Source: Sphingomonadaceae bacterium (GTDB lineage Bacteria; Pseudomonadota; Alphaproteobacteria; Sphingomonadales; Sphingomonadaceae). From it: a stretch of 46,981 bases of DNA. Of the stretch, positions 15,523 to 23,433 are shown in pieces (position 1 is the stretch's first letter; every line of letters begins with the position of its first letter). A model generated the notes under the pieces. That model was not told the origin of the DNA. It searched no databases and saw only the letters and a list, made by a program, of their open reading frames with translations. Made by a program: the position numbers and the translations under genes. The stretch is taken from the NCBI GenBank assembly GCA_947473355.1, contig CANJCQ010000028.1, forward strand, positions 1 to 46,981. The letters are read 5' to 3'.

Positions 15523-15828
15523 CTATCGTTTGTTCACATGCATCGGCCGACGAACTGCGAAAGTCATAAAAATTGAGCCTGCCACAAAATCCAAGGTCGC
15601 CCATAAGCCGCGATCATATAAATGTACTTTAAACAAGGGATTAAAGAGAAATGCGATAAATATCGCCGCCCAGAAAAACGGCCCCTCGTAGCTGTTACGC
15701 CTCATCTCAAGCGCTGTTAAAATTGCCACCGCAGTGGCAACAACTCTAAGCGCAAAAAAATACTCGCCGCCTGACGCCCACGGCGCAAAAAATAGCATCA
15801 AACCGGCAATGATCTGAGCAGCTATCAT
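15523..15828 (-). CDS. DUF6804-like small membrane protein
   Basis: This 101-residue protein has three or four predicted membrane helices: residues 4-20, about 28-42, 52-68 and 75-93. The FLFNPLFKVHLYDRGLWATLD segment (kept here as FNPLFKVHLYDRGLW) fits the DUF6804 pattern. The ATG at 15826-15828 shares one base with the stop of the preceding 58-residue gene (TGATG), so it is the last gene of a four-gene leftward operon. Function unknown. It converges on the recombinase operon with a 21-base gap. Confidence 0.65.
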   Translation of the reverse strand: MIAAQIIAGLMLFFAPWASGGEYFFALRVVATAVAILTALEMRRNSYEGPFFWAAIFIAFLFNPLFKVHLYDRGLWATLDFVAGSIFMTFAVRRPMHVNKR

Positions 15829-16004
15829 CAAAGCTTGTCGCTCTTCTTTCGCAGATCAATCTTCCCAGGCTTGATCGTTTCATTTGTGTTTAAAGAATTT
15901 TGGTTCGCCTTACCTGCCTTGGACTTATTTCCCATCATCGAAGATACGATAAAGAAACCAAGAAAGGCACAAGCTGATATTACGAAAATGTCGGTGGAGT
16001 TCAT
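15828..16004 (-). CDS. 58-residue single-pass membrane protein
   Basis: This short gene encodes an N-terminal membrane helix (STDIFVISACAFLGFFIVSS, residues 3-22) and a basic, polar tail ending KKSDKL. The ATG at 16002-16004 overlaps the upstream stop (ATGA, 16001-16004), and the stop shares a base with the next ATG (TGATG). Such exact packing on both sides is hard to explain unless it is translated. No family is recognised; it could be a membrane anchor, holin-like peptide or regulator of the neighbouring membrane proteins. Confidence 0.7.
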   Translation of the reverse strand: MNSTDIFVISACAFLGFFIVSSMMGNKSKAGKANQNSLNTNETIKPGKIDLRKKSDKL

Positions 16005-16639
16005 TGCAATTCGCTTTCCCAGTCCGAGAGCCTATCGCGATAGAGTGATCGCAGGCGAGCTGCACTGTTCGCAAAACCTGTTTTGGCGAACACGGCACGA
16101 GCGAAATTGGCACCATAGGGTGGAAATAATATCCCATGGAAGCAGAGGGAAATTACAGTAGCCCCATTAAGGCGCAGCATGCGCCTGCGCCGCCACAACC
16201 ATGCGAACTGGTACAGCATAATTGCGTAAGCCAAGGTCAGCGATATCAGTCCAGACCATAGAAGGCTCATCCAGAGCGACAGAACCGGTGTTAGGACAAA
16301 CAGCGCCAAAAATATGCAGCCAGACAATAGAGCTAGTCTATCAAAAGGCCTGAGACATTGCTCGAATAGCCACCTTTCGAAACCTCCACGCGTGACCTGA
16401 TTTGAAATTACAGGATCCGGTAGCGCGACGGTGATTGAGAATGGCTTTAGCGGATTGGGGAAATGCACCCAACGGCGGAAGGCACCGACTGGATTTTCGA
16501 CAATCTCAAAGCATTTTTCCCAACATGAAGTCAGGAAAATCGTGGAGCCTGGAACAACCCGAATTTTGGCATCCCAGGCCCACATCGCGATCGCCAACCC
16601 CCACAGCGTCTCGGGCCCTATGGAGGGAAGGAAATCCAC
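16001..16639 (-). CDS. Membrane protein of unknown function, 212 aa
   Basis: Two adjacent strong membrane helices lie near residues 102-124 (LALLSGCIFLALFVLTPVL) and 126-148, with a weaker hydrophobic segment at 10-21. The N-terminal ~95 residues are aromatic-rich (WGLAIAMWAWDAKI, RRWVHFPNPLKPF) and the C-terminus is basic. I know no family. The start is a GTG at 16637-16639, sharing a base with the DUF2167 stop (TAGTG), so it is second in the four-gene operon. The coding is A/T-richer than the phage operon. Confidence 0.6.
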   Translation of the reverse strand: MDFLPSIGPETLWGLAIAMWAWDAKIRVVPGSTIFLTSCWEKCFEIVENPVGAFRRWVHFPNPLKPFSITVALPDPVISNQVTRGGFERWLFEQCLRPFDRLALLSGCIFLALFVLTPVLSLWMSLLWSGLISLTLAYAIMLYQFAWLWRRRRMLRLNGATVISLCFHGILFPPYGANFARAVFAKTGFANSAARLRSLYRDRLSDWESELQ

Positions 16640-17463
16640 TATTTAGAGCCACCAAAGAGACGCTTGAAAAAGCCAACCACCGCAGCAAAAGCGGCAGCAA
16701 TACCTACGAAAAGCATCTTGAAGAGGCCTTTTCCCGCACCGGATTTTACAGCAGCAGCTGCTGCGCCGCCGGCTACGAGGGCAGCGAGCCCATATTCAGC
16801 CGTCCTATCGCCTTGGCGAAACTCGGCGTAAGTTTGGCCAGCGTTGAAGGTCAATCCCGACATGGCTTGTCGGAAATCTGCCAAATCTCCGTTAAACGCA
16901 TTGGGGTCCGTAACGAGTGTAGCAGCGACCAGCCCCTCACGCCCGAGCGTACGAGTCGTATAGTTGATCATCTGGTTGCCTTTCTCATCATGAAGCTTGA
17001 GACCCCACTCGAGATTGCGGGTTTGATTGTCATAATGTGGCGCAACCGACCAGCCATCGAGAAAAAGCTTGCCGAAGCCAAGGCGGCCCTTTTCTTCGTT
17101 CGCTGCGACCTCGTTGTCCTTCATTGACTTGAAAATTGCGTCTCCATCGATCGCTTCATCGTCAGCGATGTGGCCAGTATCCTCATACTTTAGGATCGCA
17201 AACCAAGTCAGGTCTTGGGCGGCAATTGTGACAGCGCCAGGATCCGGCGTATTTTGGGTCATTCTCAGCAATTCCTGAGTGCCCGCCGTATCCAAAAACA
17301 TTGCGCCCTTGGGAACTTGGATAGAGGAGTGCGCGCCCACCGACTGTGTAGTTGGCCCCTTTGCCCAAGGTAGAGTGTCAACTGTCAGCTGCTCCTGTGC
17401 GTAAGCCGGTACCGATATCCAAGCAAAAAGCGCCAAGATCTGAGCCAAAATTTTTCGTGTCAT
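16639..17463 (-). CDS. DUF2167 membrane/periplasmic protein
   Basis: This 274-residue protein has a cleavable signal peptide (ILAQILALFAWISVPAYAQ, residues 5-23), then the DUF2167 core: YEDTGHIADDEA at about 94, a GWSVAPHYDNQTRNLEWG block and LGREGLVAATLVTDP. The end carries two hydrophobic segments, including GLFKMLFVGIAAAFAAVVGF, and a basic KRLFGGSK tail. DUF2167 proteins are widespread, uncharacterised and sometimes linked to stress. The ATG at 17461-17463 has a G-rich ribosome binding site. It is the first gene of the four-gene membrane operon. Confidence 0.8.
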   Translation of the reverse strand: MTRKILAQILALFAWISVPAYAQEQLTVDTLPWAKGPTTQSVGAHSSIQVPKGAMFLDTAGTQELLRMTQNTPDPGAVTIAAQDLTWFAILKYEDTGHIADDEAIDGDAIFKSMKDNEVAANEEKGRLGFGKLFLDGWSVAPHYDNQTRNLEWGLKLHDEKGNQMINYTTRTLGREGLVAATLVTDPNAFNGDLADFRQAMSGLTFNAGQTYAEFRQGDRTAEYGLAALVAGGAAAAAVKSGAGKGLFKMLFVGIAAAFAAVVGFFKRLFGGSK

Positions 17464-17717
17464 TTGCCCCCCTAAGTATTCGGCGCAGCCCGATACCCCC
17501 TCGAGAATCGCTTAGAATCAATTTCACTCGTGGAACTATACCCCTGTGCCAGCCTCTTGAAAGCGACCCAGATCAAAAAAACGCCAATGCCCAGTCTACT
17601 GAGCCCAATTCCGGACCAAAGCCTCGCAAGCTTGATGAGCTAGCCGGCGATTGCTAACCAATGGGGTAATGCCCCACACCGTGCAGCGATCATGGATTAA
17701 AAGGTAAAAGTACGGAC

Positions 17718-18866
17718 ATGACACGGCCATTAGGTAATATCGCACATATTAACCTGTGGATGCGCATCAAAAGCGCTGCCCTTGGGTTGTCAGCTGCGGC
17801 GGGCCTATTCTTTTTAGGCATTACAAATGCATTCGCAGCAGACATCGTTCACAGGGTCGCCAAAAATGGCGAAGACGTGATAATAATATGGGGCAAGATT
17901 AATCTAGGCGATGACGAAAAATTCAACAAAGTAGCAGCGCCAATTACGTCTGCTACAGTCATCCTAAACAGCGAAGGTGGCTCGGTTTACCCCTCTCTCG
18001 AAATTGGCAAATCTCTGAGATTAAAAGGGTTTTCAACGCTTGTCATGAATGGCTATGACTGTGAGTCGGCTTGTGCCTTGATTTGGCTGGCGGGAAGTCC
18101 CAGACGATTAAGCAAGAGCGCGCGGATCGGCTTCCACTCAATTTATCAGATGTCTGGTGATAAAACCGTCACATCAAGCGTCGGTAACGCCATTGTTGGA
18201 CGTTATCTTACCCTACTGAATTTGCCCGAGAAAGCTGTTGTGTTTGCGACCGTATCGCCACCAGAAGACTTCAATTGGCTAGGTACTAATAACTACCGAG
18301 AGGTTGGGATCGATTTAGCGATAGACGACAATTACGGTGATAAAAGCGATGGGAACTCACGCGGATCGGATGTCCAGGGCCGAAAAAGTAACTCCTCCAA
18401 TTCCGAAACTTACAAGTACGGGAATGTGGAATCCTGGGGGATCTATGTCGACAAGACCCTTGGGAATGCGTGCTTCGTTATCGCGGAATATGAGAGAGGA
18501 ACCGTTCTTAGAGTCGGATTCCAAAACAACCGGAACACGAATGGCATGATCCTGTTTGGCCACAATTCATGGTCATCGCTGGTATCCGGCCAAGAATATG
18601 AGTTAACTGCAAAATTTGGATCGTACGCGGAGTGGAGCCTACCGACCACCGCCATTGATATGGGCGGGACGATTTTCCTCAAAAGCGTTTTCAGCGATCA
18701 GAATTTTTGGACTGAGTTTGCTAAGGCAGACTCTCTCTCCCTGACCTACAAGGGTAAGTCTGTAGCCGTGCTTCGTCTAACGAATAGCTCCCGCGCTCTG
18801 GACATGATGATTGACTGCCAAAAAGCGCAGCGCTCTGTTATGCCCGACGACCCGTTTGCCAATTGA
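17718..18866 (+). CDS. Periplasmic ClpP-fold protein with C-terminal domain
   Basis: This 382-residue exported protein has a ClpP/crotonase-like domain of the COG3904 type. A signal peptide lies at about 15-41 (ending NAFAAD); an internal ATG at 17760 would start directly at MRIKSAALGL. The domain shows LNSEGGSVYPSLEIG (about 83-97), Cys115-x-Ser117-Ala-Cys119, and His140 in IGFHSIY, giving a likely Ser-His pair. A Ser/Asn-rich linker (205-225) leads to a C-terminal beta domain (WGIYVDKTLGNACF...). No substrate is known. It shares the C-x-S-A-C motif with the protein at 21308-22555. Composition is A/T-richer than the phage genes. Confidence 0.7.
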   Translation: MTRPLGNIAHINLWMRIKSAALGLSAAAGLFFLGITNAFAADIVHRVAKNGEDVIIIWGKINLGDDEKFNKVAAPITSATVILNSEGGSVYPSLEIGKSLRLKGFSTLVMNGYDCESACALIWLAGSPRRLSKSARIGFHSIYQMSGDKTVTSSVGNAIVGRYLTLLNLPEKAVVFATVSPPEDFNWLGTNNYREVGIDLAIDDNYGDKSDGNSRGSDVQGRKSNSSNSETYKYGNVESWGIYVDKTLGNACFVIAEYERGTVLRVGFQNNRNTNGMILFGHNSWSSLVSGQEYELTAKFGSYAEWSLPTTAIDMGGTIFLKSVFSDQNFWTEFAKADSLSLTYKGKSVAVLRLTNSSRALDMMIDCQKAQRSVMPDDPFAN

Positions 18867-18870
18867 TACA

Positions 18871-18906
18871 ATGGCCAGGGAGTGGCGCTTCCTACTCCCT
18901 GGCCAT
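18871..18906. terminator. 13-bp inverted repeat between convergent genes
   Basis: ATGGCCAGGGAGT (18871-18883) and its exact reverse complement (18894-18906) pair around a 10-base loop. It lies just after the ClpP-fold gene stop and overlaps the last codons and stop of the convergent GIY-YIG gene, so it could terminate both transcripts. Confidence 0.65.
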
Positions 18907-19485
18907 CACTCGCTTTTGGTTTCCTTCGTTTGCAATCGCCAATTCCCGCGCTTGCAGCTTGGCTGACTGCCTGAGCCCAGAAAGCGTCGCGCAAAAAGGA
19001 TGGTGCCGGTTGTCTTGGATGTTCAGCGGCAGTGAATGACGCAGAAGGAGCTCCTGCTCGAGCAGCCAGGGCTCTGGATGCTCCACCCAACACACGAACG
19101 CATTATCGGCCATCCAAGCGTCCAGCCATTGTTCGCCAAGGTGCGTAAAGGTCATTCTGCGCCCGCTCCCAACCCGGCGAAGCGGAAAGTCGCTGTCGCT
19201 GCCGAGAAGTGTTCCCAATGTCAGTCTCAGGGTCGAGCCCTCTGCATTGCCGCGATAGTGATAGGTTATCCGCTTGCGTAGATTTTGCCGGCTGCGGGCG
19301 TTCTTAGGTGAAATGCCGATGTATAGGAGCGTGAGGCCATCCCTGCAGAAGCAGCCGTCCACCGGGATCTGCCCTGGAATGTCCCGGAAGAACCAGGCAT
19401 AGACGCCGCGGCTCGCAGGGATTAGGTCCGGCGATACCAAGACCTGCGACCTTTCGAACAATCGTGCATTTTGAAAAAACGGCAT
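18892..19485 (-). CDS. GIY-YIG nuclease family protein, 197 aa
   Basis: This stand-alone GIY-YIG domain has GVYAWF (27-32) and LLYIGIS (53-59) for the two name motifs, an arginine in NLRKRITYHYRGN (about 68-80), and a glutamate in the EHPEPWLLEQELL helix (about 134-146), which are the expected catalytic positions. The C-terminus is short and basic. GIY-YIG proteins cut DNA and occur in repair, restriction and homing. No partner motor gene is adjacent, so a defence or self-spreading role is only possible. The ATG is at 19483-19485 and the upstream 150 bases are A/T-rich and gene-free. Confidence 0.75.
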   Translation of the reverse strand: MPFFQNARLFERSQVLVSPDLIPASRGVYAWFFRDIPGQIPVDGCFCRDGLTLLYIGISPKNARSRQNLRKRITYHYRGNAEGSTLRLTLGTLLGSDSDFPLRRVGSGRRMTFTHLGEQWLDAWMADNAFVCWVEHPEPWLLEQELLLRHSLPLNIQDNRHHPFCATLSGLRQSAKLQARELAIANEGNQKRVMARE

Positions 19486-19642
19486 GGCGGCAGCGGGTGT
19501 AAATGCGGTGCCTCCAAAGCGTAAGCCATAAAATCATAAACATAGGCCGTCCCATGCCAAATGGTTAGATTTTCTAGATGTTTTAGATCTGACACGCTAC
19601 GTAACACCCCCAACTTTCTCTCGATGCGACGACGGAGCAGAT

Positions 19643-19909
19643 ATGACCGACGAAAATGACGCCATCGACAATTTCATGGCTGCATCATCTGGTTATCTTC
19701 TGTCACGCTGGCTGCCGTATGGCGCGATGAGGAAGGCTATATTTTTTCTGCTTCTTTTTATTTTTTCAGTCGGCGTGATGAGCTACCTTCGGTGGTATCA
19801 TATCGCTTCCTTGGTTGCAGCACTTTCAATGTCACCTCGGATTGTTGGCGAAGCAGCTTATTTCTTTGGCCGCATAATGGGTACCCTCTCCAGGATTTTT
19901 AGGCGTTAG
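19643..19909 (+). CDS. Small membrane protein paired with HNH-HIT gene
   Basis: This 88-residue protein has one strong membrane helix (IFFLLLFIFSVGVMSYL, about 33-49) and a second, weaker hydrophobic stretch (YHIASLVAALSM), then a basic tail RIFRR. The ATG has GGAG five bases upstream. Its stop is only six bases before the HNH-HIT start, so the two are co-transcribed. No family is recognised. A membrane partner for a nuclease effector, or an immunity protein, are options. Confidence 0.6.
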   Translation: MTDENDAIDNFMAASSGYLLSRWLPYGAMRKAIFFLLLFIFSVGVMSYLRWYHIASLVAALSMSPRIVGEAAYFFGRIMGTLSRIFRR

Positions 19910-19915
19910 CTCGAT

Positions 19916-20905
19916 ATGAAAACCGCCTTCGCTGAGCTGGAGAGCTTCATCCGTGACCAGATGCGGATGTCCCACATCTATCAGCCCGTCATGCTGCTGG
20001 AGTTGCTAACGTCCAAGGGCTCGGCATCGGTCAATCAGATCGCAAAGGCGCTGCTGTCCTACGACGCCTCCCAGATCGAGTATTACGAGCAGATTACTAA
20101 GAACATGGTCGGCAAGGTGCTGACCAAGAATCGTCAGATCACCGAACGCGAGGCTGACGGTTTCCGGCTTAAAAACTTCGAAACGCTGAACTCGAACGAG
20201 GTCTCTGCGCTGGCCGCTTTGTGTCAGACTAAGATTGATGAGTATGTCGGAAAGCGCGGGGAAGCGATCTGGGCACACCGTCGAAAGTCATCCGGCTACG
20301 TACCGGGCACCGCCCGATATGAGATTCTCAAGCGGGCAAAATTCAGATGCGAACTTTGCGGAATTTCAGCGGACGAGAAGGCGCTGGAGGTTGATCACAT
20401 CCTGCCGAGAAATCTCGGAGGGAGTGACGAAGAGCATAACCTCCAGGCGCTCTGCTACTCGTGCAATGCGACCAAACGCGACCGTGACGATACTGACTTT
20501 CGAGGGATGAGCTCGGCCTATGCTGGCCGGAGCGAAGGCTGCGCATTCTGTGAGCTGCCATCAGAGCGCATGATCGCAGAAAATGAGTTGGCCCTTGCGT
20601 TCCGGGATGGCTTTCCTGTTACCGAACATCACACGCTGATTATCCCGAAGCGCCATGTATCCGACTACTTCGACCTTTTCCAGCCAGAGCGAAATGCCAT
20701 GCAGGCGCTGATGGAACAGCAGCGAGCCCTAATCCTGCAAAGCGACCCTTGGGTCACCGCGTTCAACGTCGGCATCAACGCCGGCGCAGACGCCGGCCAG
20801 ACCATATTCCATTGCCACATGCATCTAATCCCTCGGCGCAAGGGCGACGTCGAAGAGCCTCGGGGCGGTGTCAGAGGGGTTATTCCGGCGAAGCAGAAGT
20901 ATTAA
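19916..20905 (+). CDS. HNH endonuclease - HIT domain fusion
   Basis: This 329-residue protein has three parts. Residues 1-120 form a helical, winged-helix-like domain (QPVMLLELLTSKGSASVNQI). Residues 133-190 are an HNH nuclease: Cys145-x2-Cys148, Asp160-His161 in EVDHILPRNLGG, Cys180-x2-Cys183 and NATK. Residues 208-315 are a HIT domain with CAFCELP, the HHTLIIPKRH loop, and the HxHxH triad His299/301/303 (FHCHMHLIP). HIT proteins hydrolyse or transfer nucleotides; HNH proteins cut DNA. The combination suggests a nucleotide-responsive or nucleotide-processing nuclease, possibly defensive, which is inference. All key residues of both domains are intact. It follows a small membrane gene by six bases. 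Confidence 0.8.
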   Translation: MKTAFAELESFIRDQMRMSHIYQPVMLLELLTSKGSASVNQIAKALLSYDASQIEYYEQITKNMVGKVLTKNRQITEREADGFRLKNFETLNSNEVSALAALCQTKIDEYVGKRGEAIWAHRRKSSGYVPGTARYEILKRAKFRCELCGISADEKALEVDHILPRNLGGSDEEHNLQALCYSCNATKRDRDDTDFRGMSSAYAGRSEGCAFCELPSERMIAENELALAFRDGFPVTEHHTLIIPKRHVSDYFDLFQPERNAMQALMEQQRALILQSDPWVTAFNVGINAGADAGQTIFHCHMHLIPRRKGDVEEPRGGVRGVIPAKQKY

Positions 20906-20934
20906 CTCCAGCCCTCCGCGGCAAAGCAGAAAAT

Positions 20935-21219
20935 TCAATCATGCCCTTCGTCAGTCCAAGCCTTGTTGTAGCGATTATAATACCAGATAAAGACGACGAT
21001 TGCGCCGGGGACATATTTAAAACCTGCATCCCATACAAATGGACCGCCGTTCGCCGCGCCAAATCCTGAAATTACGGCTGCGATCACAAACGCGAGACCA
21101 ACAGTGAACTGCGCTCGCTCAAGCGGCGGCTTATTTCGAAATGCGAATCGCTCAATGATGGCTGACAAGATCGCCATGCCTAATAGAGCTCCGACGAGAC
21201 CCCCAAGTAGATAGGCCAT
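20935..21219 (-). CDS. Small three-helix membrane protein
   Basis: This 94-residue protein has membrane segments near 2-21 (AYLLGGLVGALLGMAILSAI), 40-58 and 72-84. The ATG at 21217-21219 follows GAGGGGG at good spacing, so an earlier in-frame start is not used. It is convergent with the HNH-HIT gene (29 bases) and divergent from the second ClpP-fold gene. No family recognised. Confidence 0.6.
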   Translation of the reverse strand: MAYLLGGLVGALLGMAILSAIIERFAFRNKPPLERAQFTVGLAFVIAAVISGFGAANGGPFVWDAGFKYVPGAIVVFIWYYNRYNKAWTDEGHD

Positions 21220-21307
21220 TGCATCCCCCTCAGAAAATTTGGTTCCTTCTTGCATGTGCGAAGGCGTGCCGTCTAGCCTGCTCGCTTGTGTGGGGGAAGA
21301 AGCAGTG

Positions 21308-22555
21308 ATGTATGGAAGCGATCCGCTCGACGAAAGAACAGGAAACTACGTTCTCGATCACTGGCGCGGTTACCTGTCCTTGCCGATCTCCTACTGGGTA
21401 AACGGCACTATAATCTCAGGCGCATCGGCAATGCTCATTATCGGCATCTCCGCTGACGTGGCGCAAAGCGATGCATCCCTTCAGGCCTCCTCAGCCATTG
21501 GCATTGCTTTGCAATTAATCGGCCTAGCTGTTTGGGTTTGGGGCATCGTAGGCATTTGGCGCTCGTCCGCCAAACACCCAGCACGCGGCGGCAGTCCGGC
21601 TTGGGCGACTGTTGCGAAGGCCATGGTAATCCTTGGATCCCTCAACGTTGCCGGACAACTTGCAAAAGCCTCCCAGCAGTTGATCGAGTCTAGCCAAATT
21701 GCGGCAGGGCAAGACCCGATAGGAGCGCCTGCAACTTTCGCAATAGACGGGCAATCTCTCAGGCTGGACGGCTGGATCGTGGTTGGCACCGCCAACCACT
21801 TCGAAGAGATCCTCGACCAGAACCCTCAAGTCCGCCGGATCTATCTTACATCGGGTGGGGGCCGGATACGCGAAGCCCGACAAATGGCATCTGCCATACG
21901 CGCCAGAAAACTCTCCACCACCGCATCAGGTGACTGCTCGTCCGCCTGCACCATTCTCTTCCTGGCCGGACGTGAACGATCTGCGGCTATGGGATCTTCC
22001 TTAGGGTTCCACAGCCCCTCAGGCGTCGGGCTAAGTGATGAAGAAGCAAGAAGCAGCAGCCCTGATATGAGGGCCTCTTATGAGGCGGCAGGTTTGCCTT
22101 ATGATTTCGTCGAAAGGGCGATGTCCACCCCATCTTCCTCAATGTGGCGCCCTACAGAAAAGCAGCTAGTTTCTGCAGGTGTTATCAATGCCGCGACCAA
22201 AGAGCGCATTATTGAGGACAACGTTGCATCGGCTCGGTCCTTGAATGCTCAAGCACCCACCAAAATCGACGAGGTGACCTCGCTCATAAGGGCTCAGGCT
22301 AATGGGATGATGCTAACGTACTTCTATCGCATCGAAGCTGATACCGCTGAAGTGATCGATCGCGGGGTAATGACAATTCTCAGAAAGCAGAACCAGATCA
22401 ATGTGTGCAAGGATGTCGGCCTCAACCTGCTCGTTAGATCAGGCGCGATTTACCGGTTCGACTATGCAGACCGCAGGGGACGACATATTGCCGCTCTGGA
22501 TGTAAGCGATTGTGAAGCGCCGCAGCCAAATACGGTCAACATGAGCCTAGACTAG
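21308..22555 (+). CDS. Membrane-anchored ClpP-fold protein (COG3904-like)
   Basis: This 415-residue protein has a membrane N-terminus with helices near 32-50, 63-85 and a weaker one at 104-118. The periplasmic domain follows: LTSGGGRIREAR (about 180-191), Cys210-x-Ser212-Ala-Cys214, and His235 in SLGFHSPS. The oxyanion-type Gly run, Ser and His match the ClpP/SppA-like fold and the same motif as the protein at 17718-18866. The C-terminal ~130 residues are an alpha/beta extension. The start was chosen at the ATG 21308; ribosome binding is weak. Its stop overlaps the convergent GIY-YIG gene stop through CTAG (22552-22555). Confidence 0.65.
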   Translation: MYGSDPLDERTGNYVLDHWRGYLSLPISYWVNGTIISGASAMLIIGISADVAQSDASLQASSAIGIALQLIGLAVWVWGIVGIWRSSAKHPARGGSPAWATVAKAMVILGSLNVAGQLAKASQQLIESSQIAAGQDPIGAPATFAIDGQSLRLDGWIVVGTANHFEEILDQNPQVRRIYLTSGGGRIREARQMASAIRARKLSTTASGDCSSACTILFLAGRERSAAMGSSLGFHSPSGVGLSDEEARSSSPDMRASYEAAGLPYDFVERAMSTPSSSMWRPTEKQLVSAGVINAATKERIIEDNVASARSLNAQAPTKIDEVTSLIRAQANGMMLTYFYRIEADTAEVIDRGVMTILRKQNQINVCKDVGLNLLVRSGAIYRFDYADRRGRHIAALDVSDCEAPQPNTVNMSLD

Positions 22556-23433
22556 TTTTCATTGAGGCCATGCGGCCCGCGGGTGTGAAGTCGCTCTTTC
22601 CAGGTTGCCTCAATCCGGCTCACTTCATCCGCTGGCATGTCAGGCGACACCCGCTGCAAAATTGTGAAGCGAAAATTGCCAGGATCACGGCCGCGCAACA
22701 GGACGTTGCCGCCGTGGCCGGTCGCAGCATAATTCATCCACCGCCCGTGCAGATTATCCTTCCCGTAGGCTGAACCAACGTAACCTCGTCCGTCCGACAC
22801 ATCGTGAATGAAGTAGATACCTCTCCAGTGAGAAAGCGCTTCGTTCCATCGCCTCGGGAGTTTCAATAACTCAGCCCAGCTGAGATTGATGTATTCCCAA
22901 TCAGGCATCTCACGAACGAAGGCGCTGTCCTCGAGGATGGCGGATATGGTCAGCGAATTCTGATGGGCTCTACGCCACCATGATCGCTCCGCATTCCAAT
23001 CGACAATCAGCCTGCCTTTCCATCTGCTGAGAAAGCCAGTTTCGTGAAGGTCGAAAAATTCGATCGTCTCGCGCGGATCATCCTCTCCGAACCCATAACT
23101 CCCCAGAGCCTTAAGCTGCTCATGCTCTGGCATACTCCAGAATTCTTCTCTCCGGAGAGGTCGTGAGGATGCGATTTGATAGAGGCCCGCGAAGGTCGCT
23201 TTGCCTGGGCTTTGTCCGATGAAGGACGCCACATGGCCCGGGCCAGCAAGCTTGAGCATGACCTTTTCAACGGCGGGCACCTGCGTTTGCTGATAAGCAT
23301 TGAAAAGTGCCGGCTGCTCCTCAGCAAACCAGGGGAGGAGCTTGGTAAGTTGCGAAGAGGTCGGCTTGTGCCGGAGCACGATCACCTCGCGAGGATCGAT
23401 GCCGTCTTTGAGAAGCAAGTCGTTTAGTTCCAC
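22552..23433 (-). CDS. GIY-YIG nuclease with long N-terminal domain
   Basis: This protein is about 293 residues. The last ~90 residues are the GIY-YIG domain: WRGIYFIHDVSDGRGYVGSA (split by nine residues between motifs), an arginine in HGRWMNYA, and a glutamate in SRIEATWKERL. The first ~200 residues are an unrecognised alpha/beta domain with PREVIVLRHKP near the start. I take GTG at 23431-23433, with a G-run ribosome binding site about six bases upstream; a TTG one codon earlier is possible. It is the second GIY-YIG protein in 4 kb but differs in architecture from the first. Confidence 0.7.
   Translation of the reverse strand: MELNDLLLKDGIDPREVIVLRHKPTSSQLTKLLPWFAEEQPALFNAYQQTQVPAVEKVMLKLAGPGHVASFIGQSPGKATFAGLYQIASSRPLRREEFWSMPEHEQLKALGSYGFGEDDPRETIEFFDLHETGFLSRWKGRLIVDWNAERSWWRRAHQNSLTISAILEDSAFVREMPDWEYINLSWAELLKLPRRWNEALSHWRGIYFIHDVSDGRGYVGSAYGKDNLHGRWMNYAATGHGGNVLLRGRDPGNFRFTILQRVSPDMPADEVSRIEATWKERLHTRGPHGLNEN

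Noticed and set aside
15835..16161. 108-residue plus-strand open frame
   Set aside because: The minus strand here carries two membrane genes packed with ATGA and TGATG junctions, which is stronger evidence.
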